Notes: generated by a model not told the origin, from the sequence alone. A DNA stretch of 64,000 bases from Chryseobacterium camelliae (GCF_030818575.1 NZ_JAUTAL010000001.1:1-64000), one strand, 5' to 3'. Shown: positions 39,773 to 48,215, numbered from the stretch's first letter. Program-made: numbers and translations.

Positions 39773-40273
39773 ATGGTAACAATGGTGGTCGCAATGGGAG
39801 ACAGCAATGAGATTGGGTTCAACAACCAGCTGCTGTGGCATCTTCCCAAAGATTTAAAACATTTTAAAGAAATAACATCCGGCCATCCGGTCATTATGGG
39901 CAGAAAGACCTTTGAGAGCATTGGTAAACCGCTCCCGAACCGTACCAACATTATCGTTTCCGGAAAAAAAGACTGGTTTGAAGAGGGGATACTGATTGTA
40001 GGAAGCATCAAAGAGGCGGTAAAATTTGCCAAAAAAATAGATGAAGAGGTATTCATCATCGGAGGCGGTAAAATCTATGAGCAGACGATGCAGATTGCCG
40101 ACAGGATTGAAGTGACCAGGGTGAACGGCAGTTTCGAGGCAGATACCTTTTTCCCGGAAATTGACGGAAAGGTATGGGCAAAGACCGATGAATCGTGTTT
40201 CGAGGCAGATGAGAAGCATGCTCACAGCTTCTGCTTTCAGACTTTTGAAAAAATCAAAACTGAGGACCTGTAG
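39773..40273 (+). CDS. folA: Dihydrofolate reductase
   Basis: The protein is 166 residues from the ATG at 39773. The frame stays open 17 codons further up, but those codons lie upstream of the promoter box. It reduces dihydrofolate to tetrahydrofolate for one-carbon metabolism. DHFR motifs: VVAMGDSNEIGFNNQLLWHLP with the catalytic acidic residue in the helix DLKHF, VIMGRKTFESIGKPLPNR, and FIIGGGKIY. It is transcribed alone. Confidence 0.95.
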   Translation: MVTMVVAMGDSNEIGFNNQLLWHLPKDLKHFKEITSGHPVIMGRKTFESIGKPLPNRTNIIVSGKKDWFEEGILIVGSIKEAVKFAKKIDEEVFIIGGGKIYEQTMQIADRIEVTRVNGSFEADTFFPEIDGKVWAKTDESCFEADEKHAHSFCFQTFEKIKTEDL

Positions 40274-40315
40274 AATTCCGGCCGGTAAGCACTAGCTTCT
40301 AAGGACTAAATTATT

Positions 40316-40323
40316 TATCTTTG
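40316..40323 (+). promoter_or_regulatory. Promoter -7 box for the gene at 40342
   Basis: TATCTTTG matches TAnnTTTG and lies 18 bases before the ATG, giving a very short leader. Confidence 0.55.
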
Positions 40324-40341
40324 CAATTCTAAATTTTAACA

Positions 40342-40911
40342 ATGAACAAATACATAAAAATCGTCATTGCCGCAGTTCTTATCCTTACGGGGCTTTCCAT
40401 GATGATCTTTACCAGAAACCTGGGCTGGGGAATCGTAGTTTTCCTTCTTGCTGCAGTGCCGATCCTTCTTTTCTTTAAAAACGAATATATCCTGCTGGCC
40501 TTCTGGCAACTCAGGAAACAGAATATGGAAAAAGCAGCAGAATGGCTGAAAGGAATCACCAACTATAAGGCTCAGCTTCATAAATCACAGTATGGATATT
40601 TTCATTACTTACAGGGACTGACCTTAGCACAGGAACATCCTACCAAAGTAGAACCCCTGATGAGAAAAGCCCTGGACTATGGGCTGAATATGAAGCACGA
40701 CAGGGCAATGGCTACATTGAACCTTGCGGCGGCTGCTATTTCCAAAGGAAGAAAGCAGGAAGGGCAGAAGCTTCTGGATGAGGCTAAAAGGCTGGACAGT
40801 GCCGGAATGATGACCGACCAGATCAAGATGATGAAAGAACAGCTGAAAATGCCGTCTATGCAAAAACATATGCATAATCCTAATATGAGGCAGAGAGGCA
40901 AATTCTTTTAG
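40342..40911 (+). CDS. Membrane protein with a TPR-like cytoplasmic part
   Basis: The 189-residue protein has two N-terminal transmembrane helices (about residues 6-22 and 28-46). A helical tail follows with FHYLQGLTLAQEHPTKVEPLMRK-type repeats and ATLNLAAAAISKGRKQEGQK, which look like degenerate TPR units. The C-terminus is Met/Gln-rich. I do not recognise a named family. It has its own promoter box and terminator, so it is a single-gene unit. Confidence 0.7.
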   Translation: MNKYIKIVIAAVLILTGLSMMIFTRNLGWGIVVFLLAAVPILLFFKNEYILLAFWQLRKQNMEKAAEWLKGITNYKAQLHKSQYGYFHYLQGLTLAQEHPTKVEPLMRKALDYGLNMKHDRAMATLNLAAAAISKGRKQEGQKLLDEAKRLDSAGMMTDQIKMMKEQLKMPSMQKHMHNPNMRQRGKFF

Positions 40912-40933
40912 TAAAAAATAAATGTAAAATACT

Positions 40934-40963
40934 AAAACACCTGTGAATAACAGGTGTTTTTTA
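40934..40963 (+). terminator. Terminator after the membrane/TPR gene
   Basis: AACACCTGT pairs with ACAGGTGTT and is followed by TTTTATT. Confidence 0.8.
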
Positions 40964-40974
40964 TTGGGAACCAA

Positions 40975-41607
40975 TTACATTTCGGCGTTATGGTCGTACC
41001 CGTAGAATTTTGGGATCTGCCAGTGGTATTTTACAGCCAGTGTTCGTATGGCCACAATCAGGAGGATGGTGAAAATCTGAATGAATGTATAAGTGAATGT
41101 ACTGAATTTGGTCAGCAGCAAAAAAGCGGATCCGCCCACAATGCAGGCTGTAGCATAAATTTCCTTCCTGAAGATCAGTGGAATCCTGTTGAGCAAGATA
41201 TCCCGGATAATACCCCCGAAACAGCCGGTGATGGTTCCCAGCCCTATACAGATCAATGGGTGGATATCTGAATGCAGGCCCTTCTGAACACCAATAATCG
41301 TAAATAATCCCAACCCGAAACTGTCAAAGATAAACAGGGTAACCTGGAAATTTTTCTCCAGGGATTTAAAGATCATGGTAAAAATACTGGTCGCCAGGAT
41401 AATGACACAGGTAAACAGGTCATGCATCCAGAATACGGGAATGTCCAGCAGCAGATCCCGTACCGTTCCGCCTCCCACGGAAGTCACGAATGCAATAATC
41501 AGCACCCCGAACGGATCCAGCCGTTTCTGCATGGCGGCAAAACTCCCGGACATGGAAAAGGAGATGGTTCCAAGGACTTCTATGGCGAAATTGAACTGTT
41601 CGTGCAT
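40975..41607 (-). CDS. TRIC-type cation channel family protein (YadS-like)
   Basis: The 210-residue inner-membrane protein has about seven helices in a duplicated UPF0126 unit. Each half carries a glycine hinge: SVGGGTVRDLLL near residue 40 and GCFGGIIRDILLNRIP near 125. Prokaryotic members of this family form trimeric cation (mainly K+) channels like eukaryotic TRIC. The physiological role in this organism is unknown. Its start codon is next to the left repeat of the S23-family gene. Confidence 0.88.
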   Translation of the reverse strand: MHEQFNFAIEVLGTISFSMSGSFAAMQKRLDPFGVLIIAFVTSVGGGTVRDLLLDIPVFWMHDLFTCVIILATSIFTMIFKSLEKNFQVTLFIFDSFGLGLFTIIGVQKGLHSDIHPLICIGLGTITGCFGGIIRDILLNRIPLIFRKEIYATACIVGGSAFLLLTKFSTFTYTFIQIFTILLIVAIRTLAVKYHWQIPKFYGYDHNAEM

Positions 41608-41611
41608 TTTG

Positions 41612-41651
41612 TATGGGTAATGAGTGATGGGTAATGAGTAATAATAATGGG
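41612..41651 (+). repeat. Left repeat of the four-helix-bundle gene
   Basis: The sequence is built of GGGTAATGAGTGATG, GGGTAATGAGTAATAAT and AATGGGTTAT. Read toward the gene it matches the reverse complement of the right repeat at 42018-42060, so the pair forms an imperfect inverted repeat. The same words occur near the rRNA operon. Confidence 0.6.
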
Positions 41652-42017
41652 TTATAATGGTTTTATATTTTGAGATAATTTGAATTTATAAGAGGTCATT
41701 ACTTTTACTAATTCTTCACATTCCTGTTTTAAATAAGAAATTATTTCAGGGTCTAAATAATTTAGTTCCTCAATAATTTCTAACCAAAATTGAGTTTCGT
41801 CTATTTCTTCAACAACAATACATGCTTTAGCAAACCTTTCTTTTTCTGATCTGGCTCTTGAGAGCGCTCTGTAATTGGCAGCAACGGAAGTCGAGGATCT
41901 TATAATTTGTTTTCTGATTACTGAAAGAGCATCTGAATATGGTAATGATGATATGGATTTAATAACTGAAAGAGAAAAATTCTTCGTCCGGTCTCTAAAT
42001 ATCTGATTAAAATCCAT
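41652..42017 (-). CDS. Four-helix-bundle (S23 family) protein
   Basis: The 121-residue protein matches the S23/four-helix-bundle family: IRKQIIRSSTSVAANYRALSRA and FAKACIVVEEIDETQFWLEII are its signatures. The family was first found as a reading frame inside intervening sequences of 23S rRNA genes and also includes Avd, an accessory factor of diversity-generating retroelements; most chromosomal copies have no known function. It forms a small basic bundle that may bind RNA or DNA. No reverse transcriptase lies nearby. The gene is inserted between the TRIC gene and coaD and bracketed by inverted word repeats, which suggests a small mobile unit. Confidence 0.88.
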   Translation of the reverse strand: MDFNQIFRDRTKNFSLSVIKSISSLPYSDALSVIRKQIIRSSTSVAANYRALSRARSEKERFAKACIVVEEIDETQFWLEIIEELNYLDPEIISYLKQECEELVKVMTSYKFKLSQNIKPL

Positions 42018-42060
42018 ATGGGTAAAAATTACTCATTATTTATTGCTCATTACTCATTTT
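42018..42060 (-). repeat. Right repeat of the four-helix-bundle gene
   Basis: TTACTCATTATTT, ATTGCTCATTACTCATT and related words form this repeat. Its reverse complement reads AATGAGTAATGAGCAAT, facing the left copy at 41612-41651. The coaD stop codon TGA lies inside it. Confidence 0.6.
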
Positions 42061-42519
42061 TCAACTCTCACCGAATCCGGAACAAGCAGTTCATATTCCC
42101 CGCCGTGGTTGAGGATTTCCCGGACGATGCTGCTGCTGATAAACGATTTCCCGGACGATGTCAGCAGGAATACTGTTTCCAGTTTTTTATGGGCAAGCGT
42201 TCTGTTGGTATGGGCAATGGCTTTTTCAAATTCAAAATCCGCAGGGTTTCTCAGTCCGCGAATGATATATTGTGCATCCTTTTCAAAACAGTAGTCAACG
42301 GTAAGCCCTTCAAAATAATCAACTTCCACATTGGGGAATTCAGCAACGGAATTCTGGATGAACTCCATTCTTTTTTCCAGTGGGAACATGTATTTTTTCT
42401 GGGAATTCTGCCCGATGGCTATAATCAGCTTATCGAAAAGCGGAGCTGCCCGTTCTATGATATCGTAATGTCCTAAAGTAATAGGATCAAACGATCCCGG
42501 AAAAAACAGCAATTTTCAT
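42054..42519 (-). CDS. coaD: Phosphopantetheine adenylyltransferase, frameshifted near the start
   Basis: CoaD makes dephospho-CoA from phosphopantetheine and ATP. The core is intact: PGSFDPITLGHYDIIERA with the nucleotide-binding TxGH motif, IIRGLRNPADFEFE and the C-terminal ISSSIVRE. The expected beginning M-K-I-A-V-F-P-G is encoded from the ATG at 42519. That frame leaves the gene after a run of six T (plus-strand A 42501-42506); with five T it would read straight through. As written, the longest in-frame start is a TTG at 42512. The gene is essential in most bacteria, so a base-count error is more likely than a loss. Confidence 0.85.
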
Positions 42520-42619
42520 GCGCAGTATTTATAAATTACAAGTTATGAATAATGAGGGAAAAAATCCGTCTGTCAGCGATAGTATTTAACAGATGATCTG
42601 TGCTTACTTTTTAAATACG

Positions 42620-43612
42620 TTATTTTTTATTCTTGTTTAATGCTTTTTCAACTTCATTTCCACACAGGTCAGTGATTGAAATCCCATAATGCCTCGCTTG
42701 CTGCGGCAGGATGCTTGCAGGGGAAAAACCCGGATTGGTATTCATTTCCAGCATGTACGGAATACCATCCATTAAAATATATTCACTGCGGGAAAAACCG
42801 CTCATGCCCAGAGAATCATAGGCTTTTTTGGCAGTCTCTTCCACTCTTTTTCTCGTTTCGTCATCAATCCTGGCAGGGGTAATTTCTTCAGAAGCGCCTT
42901 CATATTTGGCTTCATAATCGAAGAACTCGTTTTGGGGAACGATTTCTGTGATGCCGAGCACAACCGTCTCATCTTTAAAGTCGACTACGCCTACAGAGAC
43001 TTCCATCCCATCCAGGAAACTTTCGATCAGAATCTCATGGTCTTCCTTAAAGGCCACTTCAGTAGCGGGCAACAGTTCAGATAACTCTTTCACTTTTGAA
43101 ATGCCTAGCGATGAACCGGACTGATTAGGCTTTACGAATACCGGGAGTCCAAGCTCGCGGATGATCGCCTCTGCATTAATGGCTTCTCCTTTTCTAAGGT
43201 AAATACTTTTTGCAGAAGGAACGCCATATTTTGACAGTACAGCAAGTGTATCTTTTTTATTGAAGGTAAGTGCACTCTGGTAAAAATCACAACCGGTATA
43301 TATTTGTCCGATGGCATCCCAGTAGGCCTGAAGAACTCCGTTTTCGCCGGGAGCACCGTGGATAATGTTGAAGCAGACATCAAACTTCAGGTGCTGCCCG
43401 GAACTGAGTGTAACTGAAAAATCCCCTTTATTCACCGGGAGTTTCTGCTCTTGCTCATCCAGAAAATACCATTCGTCTTTAAGAATAACCACTTTGTAGA
43501 CATCGTAAAGATTTCTGTCTAGGGAATCGTAGATCAACTGTCCGCTTTTAAGAGAAACCACATATTCGTCAGAATGGCCTCCCATTACTACGGCAACGCT
43601 TTTTTTGCTCAT
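42620..43612 (-). CDS. ddl: D-alanine--D-alanine ligase
   Basis: The 330-residue cytoplasmic ATP-grasp enzyme joins two D-Ala residues for peptidoglycan precursors. Motifs: GGHSDEYVVSLKSG at the start, NIIHGAPGENGVLQAYWD near 83, VFVKPNQSGSSLGISKV near 155, and the C-terminal LEMNTNPGFSPASILPQ with the Mg-binding residues. Length is normal. A TAnnTTTG box at 43633-43640 lies on its strand. It is divergent from the PASTA protein gene, which is also linked to the cell wall. Confidence 0.95.
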   Translation of the reverse strand: MSKKSVAVVMGGHSDEYVVSLKSGQLIYDSLDRNLYDVYKVVILKDEWYFLDEQEQKLPVNKGDFSVTLSSGQHLKFDVCFNIIHGAPGENGVLQAYWDAIGQIYTGCDFYQSALTFNKKDTLAVLSKYGVPSAKSIYLRKGEAINAEAIIRELGLPVFVKPNQSGSSLGISKVKELSELLPATEVAFKEDHEILIESFLDGMEVSVGVVDFKDETVVLGITEIVPQNEFFDYEAKYEGASEEITPARIDDETRKRVEETAKKAYDSLGMSGFSRSEYILMDGIPYMLEMNTNPGFSPASILPQQARHYGISITDLCGNEVEKALNKNKK

Positions 43613-43632
43613 AATACTATCATATCAATAAG

Positions 43633-43640
43633 CAAATTTA
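43633..43640 (-). promoter_or_regulatory. Promoter -7 box for ddl
   Basis: On the minus strand TAAATTTG matches TAnnTTTG, 20 bases before the ddl ATG. A TTG on the same strand lies 16 bases further up. Confidence 0.5.
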
Positions 43641-43732
43641 ATGATTTTACCTTATGCAATAGAGCATGCCGGTAAATTTTGGGACGAAAAATGAAATGTG
43701 GCAAAGAAAAACTGCAATATAAAATTATTGGT

Positions 43733-43740
43733 TATCTTTG
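43733..43740 (+). promoter_or_regulatory. Promoter -7 box for the PASTA protein gene
   Basis: TATCTTTG matches TAnnTTTG and lies 25 bases before the ATG at 43766. Confidence 0.55.
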
Positions 43741-43765
43741 CTGCTATAATTAAAGTATTTTAAGT

Positions 43766-44869
43766 ATGCTTAAATCACTTTTCAACTGGAAAGTTTTACT
43801 GAACTTATTATTGGCAATCGGAGTTTTTGTAGGGCTGATATGGCTCACATTCCGCTGGCTGGAGTACCATACCAATCACGGAGAAGAAATGCCGGTTCCC
43901 AATGTTGTTAATAAATCTGTGTATGAAGCAGTTCAGATCCTGGAAGATGCAGGACTGGAATATGAAGTTGACAGCGCTAAATATGACCCTAAGTATAAAC
44001 CGCTTCAGGTTCTTAAAATGTCACCCTCCGCGGGTTCGCGGGTTAAATATGAACGTGCCATCCAATTAATGGTCAACCCTAAATTCTGGGCTCCGGTAGC
44101 TATTCCGGATGTGGTGAACAAATATTCTGGACTTGCCTTCCAGAGACTGGACCAGGTAGGACTGAAAATCGGGGATACCATTTTTGAGCCAAGTATTCAG
44201 AAAGATGCGGTTCTGAGGATTCTTTATAAAGGAAACCCTATTAAACCGGGATCTCTGGTACCTAGATTTTCTGTGGTGGATGTTGTAGTAGGTTCCGGGC
44301 CGATGAGGAATATTTCCATTCCGAATGTGGTAGGCCTTACCGTGAAGGAAGCTAGATCTGTTATTGCCAGGAGCCTGTTTGAGGTGGGTCTGGTGGATCA
44401 TGAAGACGGAGGCAGGGATGAATCAGACATTATCTACTATCAGGATCCTGCGTCCGGCGATATGAGAGACCAGGGCATGCAGATCGATCTTTGGGCAAGT
44501 AAGAAAACCCCGGCGGAATTGAGTGCGAAAATTGAACAGCTTAACGCGACTTACCGAATGAAGGTTGATACGGGTCTGCCGCCGATCCAATATCAAGAAA
44601 TGCTAGTCCATCAGGAACCTACTTATGAACCTGTAGCCCCGGCTCCGGTTCCGAGAAAAGAGGTCCCGAAAGTAAATGAGCCTGCCGTCAGGACAGAAAC
44701 GTCTAAAACAGGAACTTCGAGACCGGCCGGAACATCAGAGAACAACAGGCCAAAGACCACGGCGAATACCGGAGGGAATTCCGGAAACAATACATCAGCA
44801 GTGAAAACGGCTTCTTCATCACAGCAGCCTTCACAAAAGCAAAAGCCTAAAAAAGTAGTTGTAGAATAA
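43766..44869 (+). CDS. PASTA domain membrane protein
   Basis: The 367-residue protein has one N-terminal transmembrane helix (about residues 9-30) and three PASTA domains: about 42-107 (VPNVVNKSVYEAVQILEDAG), 112-178 (IPDVVNKYSGLAFQRLDQVG) and 183-248 (IPNVVGLTVKEARSVIARS). A disordered Pro/Thr/Asn-rich tail follows. PASTA domains bind peptidoglycan fragments. Unlike PknB-type proteins it has no kinase domain, and unlike PBP2x no transpeptidase domain. It is divergent from ddl and followed after 73 bases by the RluA-family gene. Probably a periplasmic cell-wall sensor or scaffold; the role is unproven. Confidence 0.88.
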   Translation: MLKSLFNWKVLLNLLLAIGVFVGLIWLTFRWLEYHTNHGEEMPVPNVVNKSVYEAVQILEDAGLEYEVDSAKYDPKYKPLQVLKMSPSAGSRVKYERAIQLMVNPKFWAPVAIPDVVNKYSGLAFQRLDQVGLKIGDTIFEPSIQKDAVLRILYKGNPIKPGSLVPRFSVVDVVVGSGPMRNISIPNVVGLTVKEARSVIARSLFEVGLVDHEDGGRDESDIIYYQDPASGDMRDQGMQIDLWASKKTPAELSAKIEQLNATYRMKVDTGLPPIQYQEMLVHQEPTYEPVAPAPVPRKEVPKVNEPAVRTETSKTGTSRPAGTSENNRPKTTANTGGNSGNNTSAVKTASSSQQPSQKQKPKKVVVE

Positions 44870-44891
44870 ACGCTGCCGGCTAAATTTAATC

Positions 44892-44925
44892 AAAGGCTTC
44901 AACTGCATTCTGTTGAGGCCTTTTG
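44892..44925 (+). terminator. Terminator after the PASTA gene
   Basis: AAAGGCTTCAAC pairs with GTTGAGGCCTTT (one mismatch or G-T) and is followed by TTTG. Confidence 0.7.
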
Positions 44926-44942
44926 CGTAAAAAACCATTAAA

Positions 44943-46007
44943 ATGACGGAAGATAACGAAGATTTTTTAGAAGAGGAATTGTCAGGGCCCGGATATGTGG
45001 ATATTGATGAAGAAAATAAAGGCCTGTATGAGCATCTTAATATTACCGTAGACAAAAACCAGGAACCGCTGCGGATTGATAAGTTCCTGCTGATCTACCG
45101 CCAGAATTCTTCCAGGAATAAAATATCACAGACCTGCCGGGCAGGAAATGTGGTTGTGAACGGAAATCCTGTGAAGCAGAATTACCGGGTAAAGCCAGAA
45201 GACCAGATCTCTGTGCTGCTGGCACATCCCCCTAGGGAAAATGTGATCATCCCTCAGGATATTCCCATTAATATCGTATATGAAGACGATGATCTTGTTG
45301 TGGTGGATAAAGAAGCCGGCATGGTCGTTCATCCAGGATTCGGGAACTGGGACGGTACCCTGGTGAATGCACTTGCATTTCACTTTGAAAAAAACAATGA
45401 AAAATCTGATCTGGACAGAGTGGGACTTGTACACAGGATTGATAAGGATACTTCGGGACTGCTGGTCATTGCCAAAAATGAGTATGCATTGAGCTTTCTG
45501 GCAAAGCAGTTTTTCAACCGAACGACCAAGAGATTATACTGGGCTTTCGTCTGGGGCAATATGCAGGAAGATGAAGGTACTATAAGAGGGCATATCGGCA
45601 GGCATCCCAAAAACAGGATGCAGATGTCCGTTTATGAAGACGGCAGCCAGGGGAAACATGCCGTTACCCACTATAAAGTCCTGGAACGTTTCCGTTACAT
45701 GACTTGGGTGGAATGCAAGCTGGAAACGGGACGTACCCATCAGATCAGGGCGCACTTCAAGCATATCGGGCATACCCTGTTTAATGATGAACGTTATGAA
45801 GGCCATACGCCGCTGCGGGGTGTTAATCTCCCAAAGTACAGGCAGTTCATCAAAAATGTATTTGAAATCCTGCCTAGGCACGCGCTTCATGCCCATACTT
45901 TAGGGTTTATTCATCCTACCACCAAAAAGGAATTGTATTTCGAGAGTCCAATGCCTCAAGATATGGCGGATGCCGTAAAAAAATGGAGAAAATATTTAGA
46001 AAACTAA
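44943..46007 (+). CDS. rluD: RluA family ribosomal large-subunit pseudouridine synthase
   Basis: The 354-residue enzyme converts uridines of 23S rRNA to pseudouridine. An S4 RNA-binding domain covers about residues 40-95 (KISQTCRAGNVVVNG) and the catalytic domain starts at 110. The catalytic Asp167 is in VHRIDKDTSGLLVIAKN, with RTHQIRAHFKHIGHTL near 265. Length and domain order fit RluD, which modifies positions in helix 69. The acidic N-terminal extension (about 40 residues) is common in Bacteroidota. The exact target is inferred from family resemblance. Confidence 0.88.
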   Translation: MTEDNEDFLEEELSGPGYVDIDEENKGLYEHLNITVDKNQEPLRIDKFLLIYRQNSSRNKISQTCRAGNVVVNGNPVKQNYRVKPEDQISVLLAHPPRENVIIPQDIPINIVYEDDDLVVVDKEAGMVVHPGFGNWDGTLVNALAFHFEKNNEKSDLDRVGLVHRIDKDTSGLLVIAKNEYALSFLAKQFFNRTTKRLYWAFVWGNMQEDEGTIRGHIGRHPKNRMQMSVYEDGSQGKHAVTHYKVLERFRYMTWVECKLETGRTHQIRAHFKHIGHTLFNDERYEGHTPLRGVNLPKYRQFIKNVFEILPRHALHAHTLGFIHPTTKKELYFESPMPQDMADAVKKWRKYLEN

Positions 46008-46027
46008 AAATATATTGAGAATTTTTT

Positions 46028-46035
46028 TATATTTG
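46028..46035 (+). promoter_or_regulatory. Promoter -7 box for the PorP/SprF-like gene
   Basis: TATATTTG matches TAnnTTTG, 24 bases before the ATG at 46059. It supports that ATG over the in-frame TTG at 46041. Confidence 0.5.
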
Positions 46036-46058
46036 TTGAATTGAAATCAAGATTTGTT

Positions 46059-47009
46059 ATGAGAAAACTATATGCTATCGTATGTTTAGCTCTTTTGTCA
46101 AATGCATACAAAGCACAAGAAACATTACCATACTATCAACAATATCTTTTGGATGGTGAGTTTCTGTTCAACCCGGCACAATACGGAAAAACAGATTACG
46201 TTCAGCTCAACCTCAACTATCAGCAGCAATTTACCAAGTTCAGCGAATCTCCTAATGTACAGTCAGTAGGGATCAATGCGAATATTTTTGATAGGGTGGG
46301 AGCAGGTATTTCTGTGTTCAGGGACAGCAATGGACCTATTTCCGCGGGAGGTATTACAGCGGGTGCTTCATATTTTATTCCTCTTAGCAGTGAAGGAGAC
46401 AGAAAAGACCAGTTCTCTTTCGGTACGAGCGTTAGCTTTTACAACATGAATTTTGATTACTCTAAAATCAATACTGAAGACGCTTCCGATCCTTTATTGC
46501 AGGGAAGTGAAAGCAATATTTTCATGGCATATGCCAACTTCGGGGTAGCGGCTACCTACAGAAATATCTTTGCCGGGGTTTCCGTGAATGACATCGCCCT
46601 TACCAATGATGAGTCTATCATCAACGGACGTGAGCCTTCGCCGATCAAATTTTTCTTGAATTTAGGATATGACTGGCATTTCGCAGACAATATGTATGTG
46701 ACACCGTCTGCATTGATTAACCTTAACACGAATTCCACAAGAACGATTGACTATAACTTAATGGCTACGTTCTTCAACGATATCAATTCATTCTCCTTCG
46801 GAGTGAACTACAGATCTGTTCAGAACAGGTTCGACAGCCAACAGCTGCAGATAGCACCGGTAGTGAAGGTAAGATTCAATAAGTTTATGGTAGGAGCAAC
46901 CTACAACATCGGATTGTCCGATATCCAGGAATATGGCGGAAACAGCTTCATGATCGGATTAGGATATAATTTCGATAACTTCATTAATCACAGAGGATAT
47001 AGATATTAA
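46059..47009 (+). CDS. PorP/SprF family outer-membrane protein
   Basis: The protein is 316 residues from the ATG at 46059 and starts with a signal peptide (about residues 1-19). The PorP/SprF signature is visible: LPYYQQYLLDGEFLFNPAQYG near residue 22, then a run of amphipathic strands and the end FMIGLGYNFDNF. PorP forms an outer-membrane beta-barrel of the type IX secretion system; SprF is its paralogue linked to SprB adhesin secretion. No adhesin or other gliding gene lies next to it, so this may be one of several paralogues. Single-gene unit with a terminator. Confidence 0.88.
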   Translation: MRKLYAIVCLALLSNAYKAQETLPYYQQYLLDGEFLFNPAQYGKTDYVQLNLNYQQQFTKFSESPNVQSVGINANIFDRVGAGISVFRDSNGPISAGGITAGASYFIPLSSEGDRKDQFSFGTSVSFYNMNFDYSKINTEDASDPLLQGSESNIFMAYANFGVAATYRNIFAGVSVNDIALTNDESIINGREPSPIKFFLNLGYDWHFADNMYVTPSALINLNTNSTRTIDYNLMATFFNDINSFSFGVNYRSVQNRFDSQQLQIAPVVKVRFNKFMVGATYNIGLSDIQEYGGNSFMIGLGYNFDNFINHRGYRY

Positions 47010-47032
47010 TCCAGTAAAATTAAATACATTTG

Positions 47033-47060
47033 AGCTCTGATTTTTTCAGGGCTTTTTTTA
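47033..47060 (+). terminator. Terminator of the PorP/SprF-like gene
   Basis: AGCTCTGA pairs with TCAGGGCT (one G-T pair) and is followed by TTTTTTTA. The T-run ends at the ATG of hemW. Confidence 0.8.
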
Positions 47061-48184
47061 TGATATATATCCACATACCTTTCTGCAAGCAGAAATGCAG
47101 CTATTGCAACTTTCATTTTTCAACCTCCATGCAACTGAAGGAAGGAATGATTGCTGCCATGAAGAAGGAAATAGCCCTCAGAAAAGGCGAACTGCAGCAT
47201 AAAACACTTCGGTCATTGTATTTCGGAGGCGGCACGCCATCTGTCCTGTCACCGGATGAAATCAATGGACTGATCGATGAGGTGCTGAAATATTTTAGTT
47301 TTGAAAAGGATATTGAGATTACCCTGGAAGCCAATCCGGATGATCTTGACAACAATTTTCTGAAGGCTCTATCTAAGTTTCCGGTAAACCGCCTTTCCAT
47401 AGGTACCCAAAGTTTTTTCGATGCAGATCTGAAACTCATGAACCGTGCCCACAATGCATCTGAAGCTGAAGGCTCCATTAAAAGGGCCCAGGATTACGGG
47501 TTTGAGAATTTAAGCATCGACCTTATCTACGGATCACCAACATCAGGCCTCGAAGTGTGGAAGGAGAACCTGAAAAGGACCATAGCCCTAGAGGTACCAC
47601 ATATTTCTTCTTATGCCTTAACAGTGGAGCCGAAAACAGCCCTCGAAAACTGGATTGAAAAAGGAAAAGTGAGCACTCCTAAAGAAGAGGAACAAAACAG
47701 CGAGTTTTACTACCTTTCATCATTCCTTAAAGACCATGGCTTCGATCATTATGAGATTTCGAATTTCGCCAAGCCAGGCTTCTATTCCCGCCATAACTCT
47801 GCTTACTGGAAGTATCATGAATACCTGGGAATCGGCCCATCAGCCCACTCTTACAACGGTTTTGATAAAAGGAGCTGGAATGTGGCCCATAATCAGCACT
47901 ATATCCAGAAACTCAGCTCAGGGATGCTGGCCAAAGAAGAGGAAATCCTTTCTGAAAAAGATCAGTTCAATGAAATGATCATGATCGGGCTCAGAACAGT
48001 CTGGGGAATAGACCTTGATCAGCTGAAAACAAAATTTTCTGAAGCTCTTATAGAAAATTTTAATGCAGGCATCCGTCAAAAAATGCTGGACGGTATCCTG
48101 ATTACTGAAAACAACCACCTTAAGATCCCCGAAGAGCACTGGTTTATGGCAGACGGAATAGCGTCAGACTTGTTTATGGTGTAA
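47060..48184 (+). CDS. hemW: HemW-type radical SAM heme chaperone
   Basis: The protein is 374 residues from the ATG at 47060. Earlier in-frame codons lie inside the preceding hairpin and do not match the family. Cys9, Cys13 and Cys16 (FCKQKCSYC) hold the 4Fe-4S cluster. YFGGGTPSVLSPDEI near residue 58 and SIGTQSFFD near 115 are further HemN/HemW landmarks. HemW lacks the coproporphyrinogen-oxidase signature of HemN and is a heme-binding chaperone for respiratory enzymes. The start codon directly follows a terminator T-run, so expression may depend on read-through or a promoter inside the porP-like gene. Confidence 0.9.
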   Translation: MIYIHIPFCKQKCSYCNFHFSTSMQLKEGMIAAMKKEIALRKGELQHKTLRSLYFGGGTPSVLSPDEINGLIDEVLKYFSFEKDIEITLEANPDDLDNNFLKALSKFPVNRLSIGTQSFFDADLKLMNRAHNASEAEGSIKRAQDYGFENLSIDLIYGSPTSGLEVWKENLKRTIALEVPHISSYALTVEPKTALENWIEKGKVSTPKEEEQNSEFYYLSSFLKDHGFDHYEISNFAKPGFYSRHNSAYWKYHEYLGIGPSAHSYNGFDKRSWNVAHNQHYIQKLSSGMLAKEEEILSEKDQFNEMIMIGLRTVWGIDLDQLKTKFSEALIENFNAGIRQKMLDGILITENNHLKIPEEHWFMADGIASDLFMV

Positions 48185-48215
48185 TGATACAGTACAAACT
48201 GTACTTTGTGGGAAA

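Noticed and set aside
41652..42017. Diversity-generating retroelement accessory gene (Avd)
   Set aside because: The protein is of the same broad family, but no reverse transcriptase, template repeat or variable gene lies nearby.
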